A DNA stretch of 60,849 bases from a virus. The stretch covers positions 1-60,849 of IMG/VR virus record IMGVR_UViG_3300042452_000489. One strand, given 5' to 3'. The position numbers and the translations under genes were made by a program. Below the pieces are notes generated by a model. It saw only the letters and a list, made by a program, of their open reading frames with translations, was not told the DNA's origin and searched no databases. This document shows, piece by piece, positions 1 through 6,420 of this stretch (positions are counted from its first letter, which is position 1; every line of letters begins with the position of its first letter).

Positions 1-287
1 TCGGTTCCACCCACGGCCAGCCGCAGCGCATCGCTGTAGATGCTGCGCCAGATCGCGGTTGTAGCGATCAGGCGACCCGAGTCCCGTGCCATGACATCAG
101 CCAGCGCGCTGTAGACGCTGGCAATCTTCGCCCGGTCGGTGGAGGTGGCCGACTTCAGGGCGGTGGCAACTGGTCCCGTGGCGGCTGGCCGTGGGGAACT
201 GACAAACGACGCCGCAACCAACAGGGTTGCGAGCGTGACCGGCAGGTACTGGATCAGCCCAGAAGGGCTTGGAGCAGCTGACTGCAT
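1..287 (-). CDS. Small membrane-anchored protein, cut by the window edge
   Basis: This is the N-terminal two thirds of the 143-aa protein that is complete at 58764-59195. The window begins inside it, so the C-terminus is missing here. The start ATG (285-287) lies inside the end of the upstream 66-aa gene, an overlap of 34 bases. One hydrophobic segment covers about residues 11-29. No function is recognised; see the complete copy. Confidence 0.75.
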   Translation of the reverse strand, partial: MQSAAPSPSGLIQYLPVTLATLLVAASFVSSPRPAATGPVATALKSATSTDRAKIASVYSALADVMARDSGRLIATTAIWRSIYSDALRLAVGGT

Positions 288-454
288 GCGTCGATGACCT
301 TCGGGCTGGAGGAACTTTCCTTGATCAGGATCACCTGTTCGATCTGCTTCATGGTGCTGGGCTTCTTGGCCTGGAGCTTGAGGTTCGGAAGAACAAACTG
401 CCCGAACAGCACCAGCCCGAGGACACCAAGAGAAATCATCTGGAATGTGGTCAT
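254..454 (-). CDS. 66-aa single-span membrane protein
   Basis: A 66-residue protein with one N-terminal hydrophobic segment (about residues 5-23, rich in Leu, Val and Gly) followed by a Lys/Ser-rich soluble tail. It starts in an ATGA overlap with the stop of the subtilisin-like protease gene, which implies translational coupling. It sits between two protease genes with other small membrane proteins, so a role in membrane permeabilisation (holin- or antiholin-like) is possible. That is inference from size, topology and position only; no family was recognised. An identical copy lies at 59162-59362. Confidence 0.7.
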   Translation of the reverse strand: MTTFQMISLGVLGLVLFGQFVLPNLKLQAKKPSTMKQIEQVILIKESSSSPKVIDACSQLLQALLG

Positions 455-1395
455 AGGATCTTGGCTCCTGGGATGAAGATGGTGACCCCGCCGACGCTCT
501 GCGAGGCCGAGTAGTTGAGCAGCTTGTGCGGATCCAGAAGCCCCCAGCCATAGACGCTGTCATGACCAGCCTCCCCGGCATCACGGCATGTCTCACGCAA
601 CGCCTTGACCACGGACTTGTGGTCGATCTTCTTGCCCTGCTGCTTGGCGTCCGACGCCCAGAGGGCCAAGGCACCAGCGACAAAGGGCGCCGCCATAGAG
701 GTGCCGCTGATGGTGGCGTAGCCATTGGCCAGCCACGTGCTGGTGATGTCGGCTCCTGGCGCAGCGACGACGATCTCCTTGCCGCGCGAAGAGAACTCGC
801 AGGCAGAGCCGCTACGGTCCACGGCACCGACGCCAATCGTCTCTTGGAACGCGGCCGGGAAGTTGACCGCACCACCGTCGTTACCGGCGGCGCAGACGAT
901 GATCAGGCCCAGGCTGCAGGCGTGCTTAATCGCACGGTGCAGACCTTCGTCCGGCCGGGGGGAACCCAGCGACATGCAGATGATGTCGGCCTTCACATCC
1001 GCGGCGTAGGACACGGCAGCGGACACAGCCTTGTTGCTGCCCATGCCGCTGTGCCCCAGCACCTTCAGACCCAAGAGCTTGGCCTCGGGGGCGATCCCCT
1101 TGGCGAGGCCGGACCTCGCACCGATCACGCCAGCCACGTGCGTGCCATGGCCGAGCGTGTCCTCGTCGGATCCATCGGACGAGAAGTTGCGGTACTCGGC
1201 CACCGCATCGATCAGAGCCGTGTGCTTGGAGATCCCGCTGTCGATCACCGCAACCGTGACGCCGGCGCCCTTGGTCTGCTTCCACAGACTCGGGATTCCA
1301 TACGACTCAACAGCCCAGTCCACACCGTCCTTGCCCGAGAGCGGGACAGCCCCGAAGTCAACCCGGTAAGGAGGCAGGTGAACGTAGTCACTCAT
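451..1395 (-). CDS. Subtilisin-like serine protease (S8 family)
   Basis: The 314-aa product has the complete subtilase triad in the right order: Asp52 in IDSG, His83 in GHGTHVAG, Ser233 in SGTSMAAP. The likely oxyanion Asn172 sits in AAGND. I chose the ATG at 1393-1395, which overlaps the stop of the preceding gene by 8 bases; a TTG 18 bases upstream is less likely. No signal peptide or propeptide is seen, so the enzyme would stay in the cytoplasm unless released. It is followed by two small membrane proteins and a papain-like protease. Peptide-bond hydrolysis is secure; the substrate is unknown. Virion maturation, host protein digestion and lysis are all possible, and I favour lysis because of the neighbours. 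A second copy lies at 59359-60303. Confidence 0.93.
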   Translation of the reverse strand: MSDYVHLPPYRVDFGAVPLSGKDGVDWAVESYGIPSLWKQTKGAGVTVAVIDSGISKHTALIDAVAEYRNFSSDGSDEDTLGHGTHVAGVIGARSGLAKGIAPEAKLLGLKVLGHSGMGSNKAVSAAVSYAADVKADIICMSLGSPRPDEGLHRAIKHACSLGLIIVCAAGNDGGAVNFPAAFQETIGVGAVDRSGSACEFSSRGKEIVVAAPGADITSTWLANGYATISGTSMAAPFVAGALALWASDAKQQGKKIDHKSVVKALRETCRDAGEAGHDSVYGWGLLDPHKLLNYSASQSVGGVTIFIPGAKIL

Positions 1396-1720
1396 CGGTG
1401 CCGAGAGTCTCAAGCGTCATGAGAACGATGCGGAGCAGGGGCACCAAGACGTTGACGATGAACGTCCAGTCGAACCCGAGGGCCGAGTACTCCGACCCGA
1501 GGGCGAACGCCGTGACCGCCTCGTCCTCGGCGATATCCCAAGCGTACATGGCGCGGACGTCGTCGCTCTTCAGAACCGGGATCACCAGCCGGGCGATCTT
1601 GTCAACGATCTCCCACTGCTCCAGTGCCGGGAGGTCACGGCGAAAACCCTTCGCCACCTCCAGCACCTTGGTCAGAAGGTCGCGGTGAGCCAGCAGCCAC
1701 TTCAGAACCTGCAGGTTCAT
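1388..1720 (-). CDS. Hypothetical 110-aa protein
   Basis: A 110-residue protein of unknown function. The first half is helical and charged. The last third contains a hydrophobic stretch (about residues 83-104, FIVNVLVPLL region) that could be a membrane segment or a buried helix. It starts in an ATGA overlap with the DUF1599-like gene and ends 8 bases into the protease gene, so it belongs to the same operon. A second copy lies at 60296-60628. Confidence 0.7.
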   Translation of the reverse strand: MNLQVLKWLLAHRDLLTKVLEVAKGFRRDLPALEQWEIVDKIARLVIPVLKSDDVRAMYAWDIAEDEAVTAFALGSEYSALGFDWTFIVNVLVPLLRIVLMTLETLGTDE

Positions 1721-2085
1721 GGTTTGTCCTCATGGTCAAGTACAGCGATCCCAACCACGGCGTGGCCGGCGATGTCCAACAGCGTGTCCCTAATAGCAAA
1801 TGTCTCCAAAGGCCCTCGGAGACGACGGCATTTCTCCCCTACCCGGGCGACTTGGTATTTCCAGGGGACAATCCCGTCTTCCTGCACCCCGAGGGCGTTG
1901 GACAGGGGGTTCTCCCGGCACCCGTAATACCCCCGCTTCCTGGTGAGCAGACGGTACAGGGTAACGCAAATCTTCCAGTACGGGTCATCGGCCAGGAGCT
2001 GGTCCAGCTCACCAAACAGTCTGGCGGATCGCTCTTTGCAGTCTTCCGTACTCGGCCCAGAAGCTGGGGTGATGGTCGGGGTCAT
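1717..2085 (-). CDS. DUF1599 / Nmad1-like helical protein
   Basis: A 122-aa product whose C-terminal half (KYQVARVGEKCRRL, then DTLLDIAGHAVVGI) resembles the DUF1599/nucleotide-modification-associated domain 1 pattern found in phages. Those proteins are all-helical and related to MazG-type nucleotide-binding folds. I use the ATG at 2083-2085, which follows GGAGG by 9 bases; this creates a 77-base overlap with the upstream gene. A role in nucleotide metabolism or modified-base synthesis is family-based inference. The truncated right-hand copy (60625-60849) differs by two silent changes and one Glu-to-Asp change. Confidence 0.6.
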   Translation of the reverse strand: MTPTITPASGPSTEDCKERSARLFGELDQLLADDPYWKICVTLYRLLTRKRGYYGCRENPLSNALGVQEDGIVPWKYQVARVGEKCRRLRGPLETFAIRDTLLDIAGHAVVGIAVLDHEDKP

Positions 2086-2284
2086 CGTCTCTGTCCTCCA
2101 TGTCCACCAAAAATGCGCATCTAGCATGGGCCCACTCCTCGGCGAACGTGTCAACCAAGTTGTCCTTATCCTGGGTATTCAGCAGGTAGATGGTCCCTGC
2201 CTCCTCCTCCGGATCGAACTGAAACGTCCCCAAGTTGCCGCCCATTTGCTTCGGCGTCCGCAGGTACATCCTGACGGGAAACAT
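2009..2284 (-). CDS. SprT/ImmA-like metallopeptidase-fold protein with altered zinc motif
   Basis: A 91-aa protein whose central motif reads DTFAEEWAHAR and is followed by a His/Asp-rich stretch and FWAEYGRL. Many phages carry a similar small protein with HEWAHA (a zinc HExxH motif) and a downstream ExWG ligand region. Here the first histidine is glutamate (EEWAH), so classic zinc peptidase activity is doubtful. The start ATG at 2282-2284 is uncertain because the frame is open to 2353. It overlaps the PD-(D/E)XK gene by 119 bases, which is long for a phage and may mean that one of the two ends is misread. Confidence 0.5.
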   Translation of the reverse strand: MFPVRMYLRTPKQMGGNLGTFQFDPEEEAGTIYLLNTQDKDNLVDTFAEEWAHARCAFLVDMEDRDDDPDHHPSFWAEYGRLQRAIRQTVW

Positions 2285-2636
2285 CAGCGGGAACCTGCTC
2301 GTCGCCCACCGCCTCAGCTTGCGTAGCAAGGGCCGCCGCCAGTCGCTTGACATCAGTCAGCCTCAGTATCACCAGCCAGGGCTTGTTGTTTCGGCGGTGA
2401 AGAACGACAGGGAGATTCTCTCCGCAGTCGCCGCAGGCTTGGTCCACCCAGTCGTATGGGTTCCCTCGCTCGCACCGCTTGACCTCTAGGTGAATGTCCG
2501 CTTCCGTGGCCACATCGGGCGAGTCAGGAGAACCGCTGAATTGCTGGCCTCTTCGCGACTTCAGGCCGGTGGCTTTGGCCCATTCTTTGGCCGCATCCCG
2601 CTCGCCGCGGGCGCCCTTGGCGCGGCTGTTAGTCAT
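2166..2636 (-). CDS. PD-(D/E)XK endonuclease, Hjc-like
   Basis: A 156-aa frame. Residues 1-110 follow the pattern of small phage PD-(D/E)XK nucleases related to archaeal Holliday-junction resolvases: an N-terminal KGARGERDAAKEW helix, a DSPDVATEADIHLEVKR core with catalytic Asp and Glu-x-Lys, then PVVLHRRNNKPWLVILRL. It would cut branched or damaged DNA. The last 45 or so residues look unlike the family and overlap the next gene, so they may be a non-conserved tail. It starts 8 bases before the stop of the upstream membrane protein. Confidence 0.78.
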   Translation of the reverse strand: MTNSRAKGARGERDAAKEWAKATGLKSRRGQQFSGSPDSPDVATEADIHLEVKRCERGNPYDWVDQACGDCGENLPVVLHRRNNKPWLVILRLTDVKRLAAALATQAEAVGDEQVPADVSRQDVPADAEANGRQLGDVSVRSGGGGRDHLPAEYPG

Positions 2637-2886
2637 GCTGCTTCCACCTCACCGTGATGAAGGTTCCGATCCACGCACCCGCAGCCAGAGGGAACAGGTA
2701 GAAGATGTTCTTGCTGTAGCTCACCACGCCGACCGCCAGCAGGGAGTAGAGGACCGACGACACCGAAGCCGCAAGTATGGGCCGGCGCTTCTCCACGCAG
2801 ATGATGTAGTAGGCGTAGAGCATGTCTACGATCACGTACACCAGGAAGATCAGGGCGGCCGTGGCATAAGAAAAGTCGCTATTCAT
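2629..2886 (-). CDS. Small multi-pass membrane protein
   Basis: 85 residues with three predicted hydrophobic spans (about 8-28, 37-57 and 60-78) separated by short charged loops, ending in WKQHD. The start ATG overlaps the stop of the upstream gene as ATGA, so I reject the GTG/ATG three codons earlier. No family recognised. A holin-like role is possible from topology, but it lies among nuclease genes rather than lysis genes. Confidence 0.65.
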   Translation of the reverse strand: MNSDFSYATAALIFLVYVIVDMLYAYYIICVEKRRPILAASVSSVLYSLLAVGVVSYSKNIFYLFPLAAGAWIGTFITVRWKQHD

Positions 2887-3125
2887 TTCTTCCACTTGGC
2901 GTGTTGGAGTTGGGCATGACGAACCTCAATCTCAACGAGGTAGTCAAACTGCTCGCGGATCAGCTGGACCACCTCGGATGCACGCCTCCGGTCCAGCACC
3001 TTGCTGTTCTTGCCGATCCACGTGCCGACCGGATTGCCGAGCTGCATGTCCCGGCTCGGGTTCTCCGTCTCCCACCAGTAGTCCACGGTGAGGTTCATCG
3101 TCTTGGTGCGATCACCCGTCAGCAT
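2883..3125 (-). CDS. Hypothetical 80-aa protein
   Basis: An 80-residue soluble protein with a mixed N-terminus (TVDYWWETENP) and a helical, charged C-terminus ending KWKK. The start ATG overlaps the stop of the SNase-like gene by 14 bases. Function unknown. Confidence 0.6.
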   Translation of the reverse strand: MLTGDRTKTMNLTVDYWWETENPSRDMQLGNPVGTWIGKNSKVLDRRRASEVVQLIREQFDYLVEIEVRHAQLQHAKWKK

Positions 3126-3495
3126 TGTCAGGCTCCCGGGAGGCCATGAGGTTTCCGATTACCTCCAGCACATGGTTCGGCCTGGGCTTGGCCGCGCCCA
3201 GCGACAGGAGGTAGGACGAGAGAGTCTCGCCCGTCTGCCGGTCGGCTAGATCCGCGACCATCCGGCCGTACTCGTCTCGGATGTAGTCATGCGGGACGAG
3301 CATCAACCGCTCGGCGTCGGCGTGAATCTCGCACCAATCGACTATGTGGTTGGCCGCGTCGGCCTGACACCACACACCAGCGATCACCACTGCGATCTCG
3401 CATCGCGCCCTGGACAGAGGGCAGTAGGCCCTGACCTGCAGGGTGTCGTTGCGCGTGACCCGGGTGACCGTGACTATGGAGTGCGTGTCTTCCAT
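3112..3495 (-). CDS. Staphylococcal-nuclease-fold-like protein, probably inactive
   Basis: A 127-aa protein with the overall order of an SNase/TNase domain: an NDTLQVRAY strand near the start, a middle segment with CQADAANHIVDWCE, then IRDEYGRMVADL and ETLSSYLLSLGAAKP. The DEYGR arginine is kept. The Arg and Glu that normally activate water in the second conserved block (VRL...DTPE) are not visible, so catalysis is doubtful. It lies in a cluster of DNA-processing genes and may bind nucleic acid. Confidence 0.5.
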   Translation of the reverse strand: MEDTHSIVTVTRVTRNDTLQVRAYCPLSRARCEIAVVIAGVWCQADAANHIVDWCEIHADAERLMLVPHDYIRDEYGRMVADLADRQTGETLSSYLLSLGAAKPRPNHVLEVIGNLMASREPDNADG

Positions 3496-3872
3496 GACCC
3501 GACGTTTCGCTCGCGTTCTTCTAGGTAGTAATCAGGGATCGGCGTGGGGTCATACCCGAGATGCTTCTTCCGCAGCAGGCTGGCCAAGTACTCCGCATCA
3601 AAGTTGTCGGGGTCCGACTCCAGCTTCGCCGTGAGAACTGAACTATTGTACAGGCTCGGGAAGTTTCCTGCAACTCGGCCCGAGTGAAGGATGTCATGAT
3701 CGCGATGACAAAGGCGAACGTAATTCCTCACATCGTTCTTGCGACCACGGCCGCCGATGATGTGATGAACGTCCAGCTTCCTGCGGCCATCTGATTCAGG
3801 CCACCAGCAGATCGCGCAGCAGCGATGCAGCTCCACCCACTCAAGCAGCGCAGCCTTCTCTTGCTTATTCAC
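3474..3872 (-). CDS. HNH-type nuclease
   Basis: 132 aa. A treble-clef HNH layout is visible: a first knuckle CAIC near residues 19-22, the DVHHIIGG motif at about 34-41, and LCHRDHDILH at 54-63. The enzyme would nick or cut DNA using a divalent metal. The start is GTG, overlapping the endonuclease VII stop by 8 bases. It is 3' of another His-Me finger nuclease, giving a pair of related folds in one operon. Confidence 0.75.
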   Translation of the reverse strand: MNKQEKAALLEWVELHRCCAICWWPESDGRRKLDVHHIIGGRGRKNDVRNYVRLCHRDHDILHSGRVAGNFPSLYNSSVLTAKLESDPDNFDAEYLASLLRKKHLGYDPTPIPDYYLEERERNVGSWKTRTP

Positions 3873-4281
3873 TGACCCGCTCCAGATCCCTGGTCAGGTA
3901 ATCGATGCACTTGGCCAGCCTGACGGTGGCCTCCTGCGACTTGCCCTGGCATGCCATGTTGCATGGGTGGCACAGAACCCCGCGGAAGTGACCGCCGTCA
4001 TGGCAGTGGTCGAACTTCTGCGAATGCGAATCCTCAAGCGGTGCGCCGCAAGACTGGCACGCCGGGATCTCCATGAAAAGCCGGACCTCATCCTTGGTCA
4101 GGCCATACCTGGAGGCGCGATGGACAACGCTATAGCTGTCGCGTCTTTTGTAGCCCGCCGTGGCGCGTGTCTTGCATTCCCTGCACCACGCCTGCAGCCC
4201 GTCCTTGCTTCGATTCTGGCGATGGAAGTCACCGACAGGCTTGACTTCACCGCAGCATGAGCATCGCTTCTCGGTCAGCAC
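3865..4281 (-). CDS. Recombination endonuclease VII-like protein
   Basis: 138 aa. The C-terminal half shows the endonuclease VII His-Me finger with structural zinc: Cys75/Cys78 (CQSC), the catalytic DHCHDGG block at 91-97, and Cys104/Cys107 (CHPC). The N-terminal 40 residues form a second Cys-rich knuckle (CSCC...CREC). T4 gp49 of this family resolves branched DNA before packaging. The start is GTG, only 1 base after a GGAG box, and both lie inside a strong hairpin (4280-4321). A 16-codon leader frame (4275-4325) stops across this start, which would suit coupled translation. Confidence 0.82.
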   Translation of the reverse strand: MLTEKRCSCCGEVKPVGDFHRQNRSKDGLQAWCRECKTRATAGYKRRDSYSVVHRASRYGLTKDEVRLFMEIPACQSCGAPLEDSHSQKFDHCHDGGHFRGVLCHPCNMACQGKSQEATVRLAKCIDYLTRDLERVSE

Positions 4282-4325
4282 ACTCCTTTGCGCTTCCCAT
4301 CTCCGTGGGTCGCGGGAGTGTACAT
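4275..4325 (-). CDS. Possible 16-codon leader peptide of the endonuclease VII gene
   Basis: An ATG at 4323-4325 opens a 16-codon frame whose TGA (4275-4277) overlaps the GTG start region of endonuclease VII. The Shine-Dalgarno site of endonuclease VII is poorly spaced and hidden in a hairpin. Ribosomes finishing this leader would open it. No other support exists; the frame is too short to judge by composition. Confidence 0.35.
   Translation of the reverse strand: MYTPATHGDGKRKGVC
4280..4321 (-). promoter_or_regulatory. Hairpin covering the endonuclease VII ribosome site and start codon
   Basis: Nested inverted repeats: 4280-4286 pairs with 4315-4321 (7 bp), 4290-4292 with 4311-4313, and 4296-4299 with 4306-4309. 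In the minus-strand transcript the outer helix contains both the AAAGGAG box and part of the GTG start. T4 gene 49, of the same family, is also known for a hairpin that blocks its ribosome site on long transcripts, so a similar timing switch is plausible here. Confidence 0.6.
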
Positions 4326-4365
4326 CCGCACACCAAATTCAGTCAAATGAACAGACCCCATCCCC

Positions 4366-4556
4366 GCCGAAGAGGCTGGGCCTCCCGGTTTGCCAAGGGG
4401 TTGGCACCGATGGTCGCCTTATCATTAGGCTCTTCGGCTTACGACCGGGACGTTGGGGTAATGCCGGATCTAATACCGGCCCGTTGCCCGGGTTTCGCGC
4501 GACCACCAGCTGGACTTCTGCGGACTAGCCGCTCCTGCGTAGGCAGGCTTTTCTTT
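4366..4556 (+). ncRNA. Candidate structured RNA with intrinsic terminator
   Basis: The 430-bp gap 4282-4711 lies between two minus-strand genes, yet on the plus strand it ends in a terminator (4534-4556). Upstream is dense pairing potential: a 9-bp helix 4366-4374 / 4430-4438, which encloses a hairpin of 4386-4388 + 4391-4396 with 4401-4409 (GGGG loop), and a 5-bp hairpin 4463-4467 / 4476-4480. Competing helices exist (4372-4376 / 4380-4384; 4412-4416 / 4442-4446), so the RNA could switch. The 5' end is unknown and no clear sigma-70 promoter was seen. It fits no RNA family that I recognise. Confidence 0.5.
4534..4556 (+). terminator. Plus-strand intrinsic terminator
   Basis: CCTGC (4534-4538), loop GTAG, GCAGG (4543-4547), followed by CTTTTCTTT. 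The T-run is on the plus strand only; on the minus strand the hairpin is followed by GC-rich sequence. It therefore ends a plus-strand transcript, although both flanking genes are on the minus strand. Confidence 0.7.
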
Positions 4557-4711
4557 AGGCTGGCGCTGTTATTAGCGTGCTAGACTGCCAGGAAATGACG
4601 CACGTGGGGGAACACTGTAATTGTTTTGCTAGGAAAGTCAATCAATTCCAAGGCCGCTGGCGTGCGATTAGACGGCCGTTAAGGCAGGTGCGGCCAGATG
4701 GCGGCGTGTTG

Positions 4712-5329
4712 TCAAACGGGCGCCTCGCGTGCAGCCAGAGGCCCGTAGAAGTATCTCTCGTCCTTGCTGACGTCCCAGTCACAGGACTCGGCTTGGTACA
4801 CCTCCTCTTGGACGCAGTAGCCGCAGGCCCTCGGGTCTGGGTTGGAGCCGCAGAAATACCCGTCCTTCCATGCTATGCGATTTGTTGGCAGGGCGCAAAG
4901 GTTCCCGTCCTCCAAGGCCATGACATGGGCGCACTTGTTCTGCTCGGGAGTAAGCGTAAAACCTGGGCGCTCCAGCGAGCTGGGGAGCCAGTCTACCGTG
5001 AATAGATACTCACCGGACACCTTGCCTGACCGAAGGTAACAGTCGGCCTGATGGTCCCGCAGGTAGGAGAACACGGTCACCACCGGGCGGTCGGAGAAAC
5101 AATCCCACAGCTGGACATCCGGCAGCGATCTCCCGCCACCCATGCTCATCGACAAGGCATGGATCGGCACGCCACGGTAATGGGCACCCGACTTGAGCAT
5201 CACGTGGAAAGACAGGGCCCTGCCAGGAATGGACTGTATGGCAAAGGCATACGCTTCCTCATGCCCCGACTGTCGGCTAATGAACGGCCGCCGCACGTAG
5301 CACCGAAGGAATGGGATGTCAGCATTCAT
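4712..5329 (-). CDS. Hypothetical 205-aa phage protein
   Basis: A 205-aa soluble protein with a conserved look (QLWDCFSDRPVVTVFSYLR, then LTPEQNKCAHVMAL and LPTNRIAWKDGYFCG). I believe similar proteins occur in other phages but cannot name a function. Several Cys residues near the C-terminus (YFCG, ACGYC) could bind metal. The start ATG follows AGGTG by 5-6 bases. Confidence 0.75.
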   Translation of the reverse strand: MNADIPFLRCYVRRPFISRQSGHEEAYAFAIQSIPGRALSFHVMLKSGAHYRGVPIHALSMSMGGGRSLPDVQLWDCFSDRPVVTVFSYLRDHQADCYLRSGKVSGEYLFTVDWLPSSLERPGFTLTPEQNKCAHVMALEDGNLCALPTNRIAWKDGYFCGSNPDPRACGYCVQEEVYQAESCDWDVSKDERYFYGPLAAREAPV

Positions 5330-5519
5330 CTTTGCACCTGTTGCAGGTTTCGGTTTTACGAGTCACGTTCTTGCTACCTGTCGCTGCCGGCGACAGGCGT
5401 GCCATGCAGCACTCGGTAACGCCGTGCCTCGCGTCCCGCGGCCGGGCGGCGCGGAACCGGCGGGGTGATATGCGGAACGACGGCGGCTATCAGGAACCGC
5501 ATAAACACTGGTTCTGTGG
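5330..5519 (-). other. Gap with two very short possible frames
   Basis: Two minus-strand frames fit here: 5374-5502 (42 aa, starts MRFLIAAVVP, basic) and 5319-5405 (28 aa, ends CNRCKDEC and overlaps the next start). Neither has a convincing ribosome site, so I do not call them as genes. Confidence 0.3.
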
Positions 5520-5795
5520 CTACTTGCTGCCATGCTCTGCGGGCGGCTCTGGCATCGGCATCCAATACTGCGGGCCGTCCACAGCGTTGTTCTCCCGGCA
5601 GACCTTGTAGGTGCCGACGCTGGTGTTGGGATACCACCAGCCCTCGCCCGCTGGGTCGATGGCTCCGATGTTGATGTCGAACCCGTCTTCCCACCATGCG
5701 TTTCGCACAATCCACACGCCTGCCGACCACCAGCCGACAAGGATGTCGGTGCCGTCCTTTGGTGCGGTTTCGATTGGCTGCCAGTTGTTGCCCAT
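5520..5795 (-). CDS. DUF551-like protein
   Basis: 91 aa with the two hallmarks of small phage/bacterial DUF551-type proteins: W-x-PIETAPKDGTDIL near the N-terminus and YWMPMPEPP near the C-terminus, with a Trp-rich middle. Function of the family is unknown. The start ATG follows AAAGGGAG. Confidence 0.75.
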   Translation of the reverse strand: MGNNWQPIETAPKDGTDILVGWWSAGVWIVRNAWWEDGFDINIGAIDPAGEGWWYPNTSVGTYKVCRENNAVDGPQYWMPMPEPPAEHGSK

Positions 5796-5864
5796 GTCTC
5801 CCTTTCTACGCCCACAGAACCAGCGGATGAAGCGGACGGCGGGGCCGCCGCTTATCCTGCGTGT

Positions 5865-6113
5865 TCACTTGAACCGCTCCAACAGCCCCCTCACCACGCG
5901 TTCCGTGAAGTCCGCGCAACGGTACGATGCGTCCTCCGCGACACCATGCAGAACATCCCGCTCCTCGTCGGTGAGCGTGAAGTTTTGTTGCGAGGAAACT
6001 TGACGCCGCAGCCGCTCAATCTCGGCCGCAGCCTCGTCCAGCAGCGCCATCGGCTCGCCTTCCTGCTCGGCTCGCAGTGATCTCTCTCGCAGCTCTTGCG
6101 CTATATCAGTCAT
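5865..6113 (-). CDS. Hypothetical 82-aa helical protein
   Basis: Highly charged, probably all-helical (ELRERSLRAEQEGEP, then LLDEAAAEIERLRRQV), ending in VVRGLLERFK. The ATG chosen overlaps the upstream stop as ATGA; a GTG three codons earlier is rejected. Phage small proteins of this pattern are common, but no function is known. Confidence 0.7.
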   Translation of the reverse strand: MTDIAQELRERSLRAEQEGEPMALLDEAAAEIERLRRQVSSQQNFTLTDEERDVLHGVAEDASYRCADFTERVVRGLLERFK

Positions 6114-6319
6114 ACCCCGCACTCCAGCAAGCTGCTCGGAATCATATTACGGATAGTCTCAGCCAAGTCAATCGTTTCGCTGTCGGCGTCACCGTGCTTG
6201 ATAAGAGATCGGCACTTGTTGTCGATGTCTGACAAAGCCCGCAACGCCTGCTGGCCAGACAGGGCAGCATGAAACTCATAGTCGTCGTCAGGCAGCGTGA
6301 AGTTTAGCGAGGCGCGCAT
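6110..6319 (-). CDS. Hypothetical 69-aa phage protein
   Basis: 69 residues, with the order LNFTLPDD...EFHAALSGQQALRALSDID...RSLIKHGD...IRNMI, a pattern I have seen in small phage proteins of unknown role. It is translationally coupled to the next gene through an ATGA overlap. Confidence 0.7.
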   Translation of the reverse strand: MRASLNFTLPDDDYEFHAALSGQQALRALSDIDNKCRSLIKHGDADSETIDLAETIRNMIPSSLLECGV

Positions 6320-6417
6320 GGTGGACTCCAGAGGTTAACGAGAAGCAAAAGGACGGCAAGAACACCATAGAAGTACAGGTCCGGCATGATGTCGATGATT
6401 GTTAGCAACTCCCCCAT
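6304..6417 (-). CDS. 37-aa single-span membrane protein
   Basis: A short frame starting at ATG 6415-6417, 3 bases after the stop of the PD-(D/E)XK gene. Residues 13-30 are strongly hydrophobic (GVLAVLLLLVNLW). An AAAGAAAGG sequence lies about 11 bases upstream. It fills an otherwise empty 100-bp gap and overlaps the next start by 16 bases. Confidence 0.5.
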   Translation of the reverse strand: MGELLTIIDIMPDLYFYGVLAVLLLLVNLWSPPCAPR

Positions 6418-6420
6418 ACG

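Larger units (their letters stand above)
1..1941. repeat. Left copy of the terminal direct repeat
   Basis: Bases 1-1941 match 58909-60849 at a constant offset of 58,908. Only three substitutions are seen, at 1837, 1840 and 1879 (60745, 60748 and 60787). The simplest reading is an overlap produced when a circular or circularly permuted genome is assembled. A true direct terminal repeat is the alternative. Genes inside are therefore listed twice. Confidence 0.97.

Noticed and set aside
526-1422. Long plus-strand open frame opposite the subtilisin-like gene (and its copy at 59434-60330)
   Set aside because: Composition is a mirror of the GC-rich minus gene, with no ribosome site or recognisable domain; the protease frame has a full catalytic set.
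5363-5815. 150-codon minus frame over the DUF551-like gene
   Set aside because: Ser/Thr/Arg-rich alternative frame; the 91-aa DUF551-like frame has family motifs and a ribosome site.
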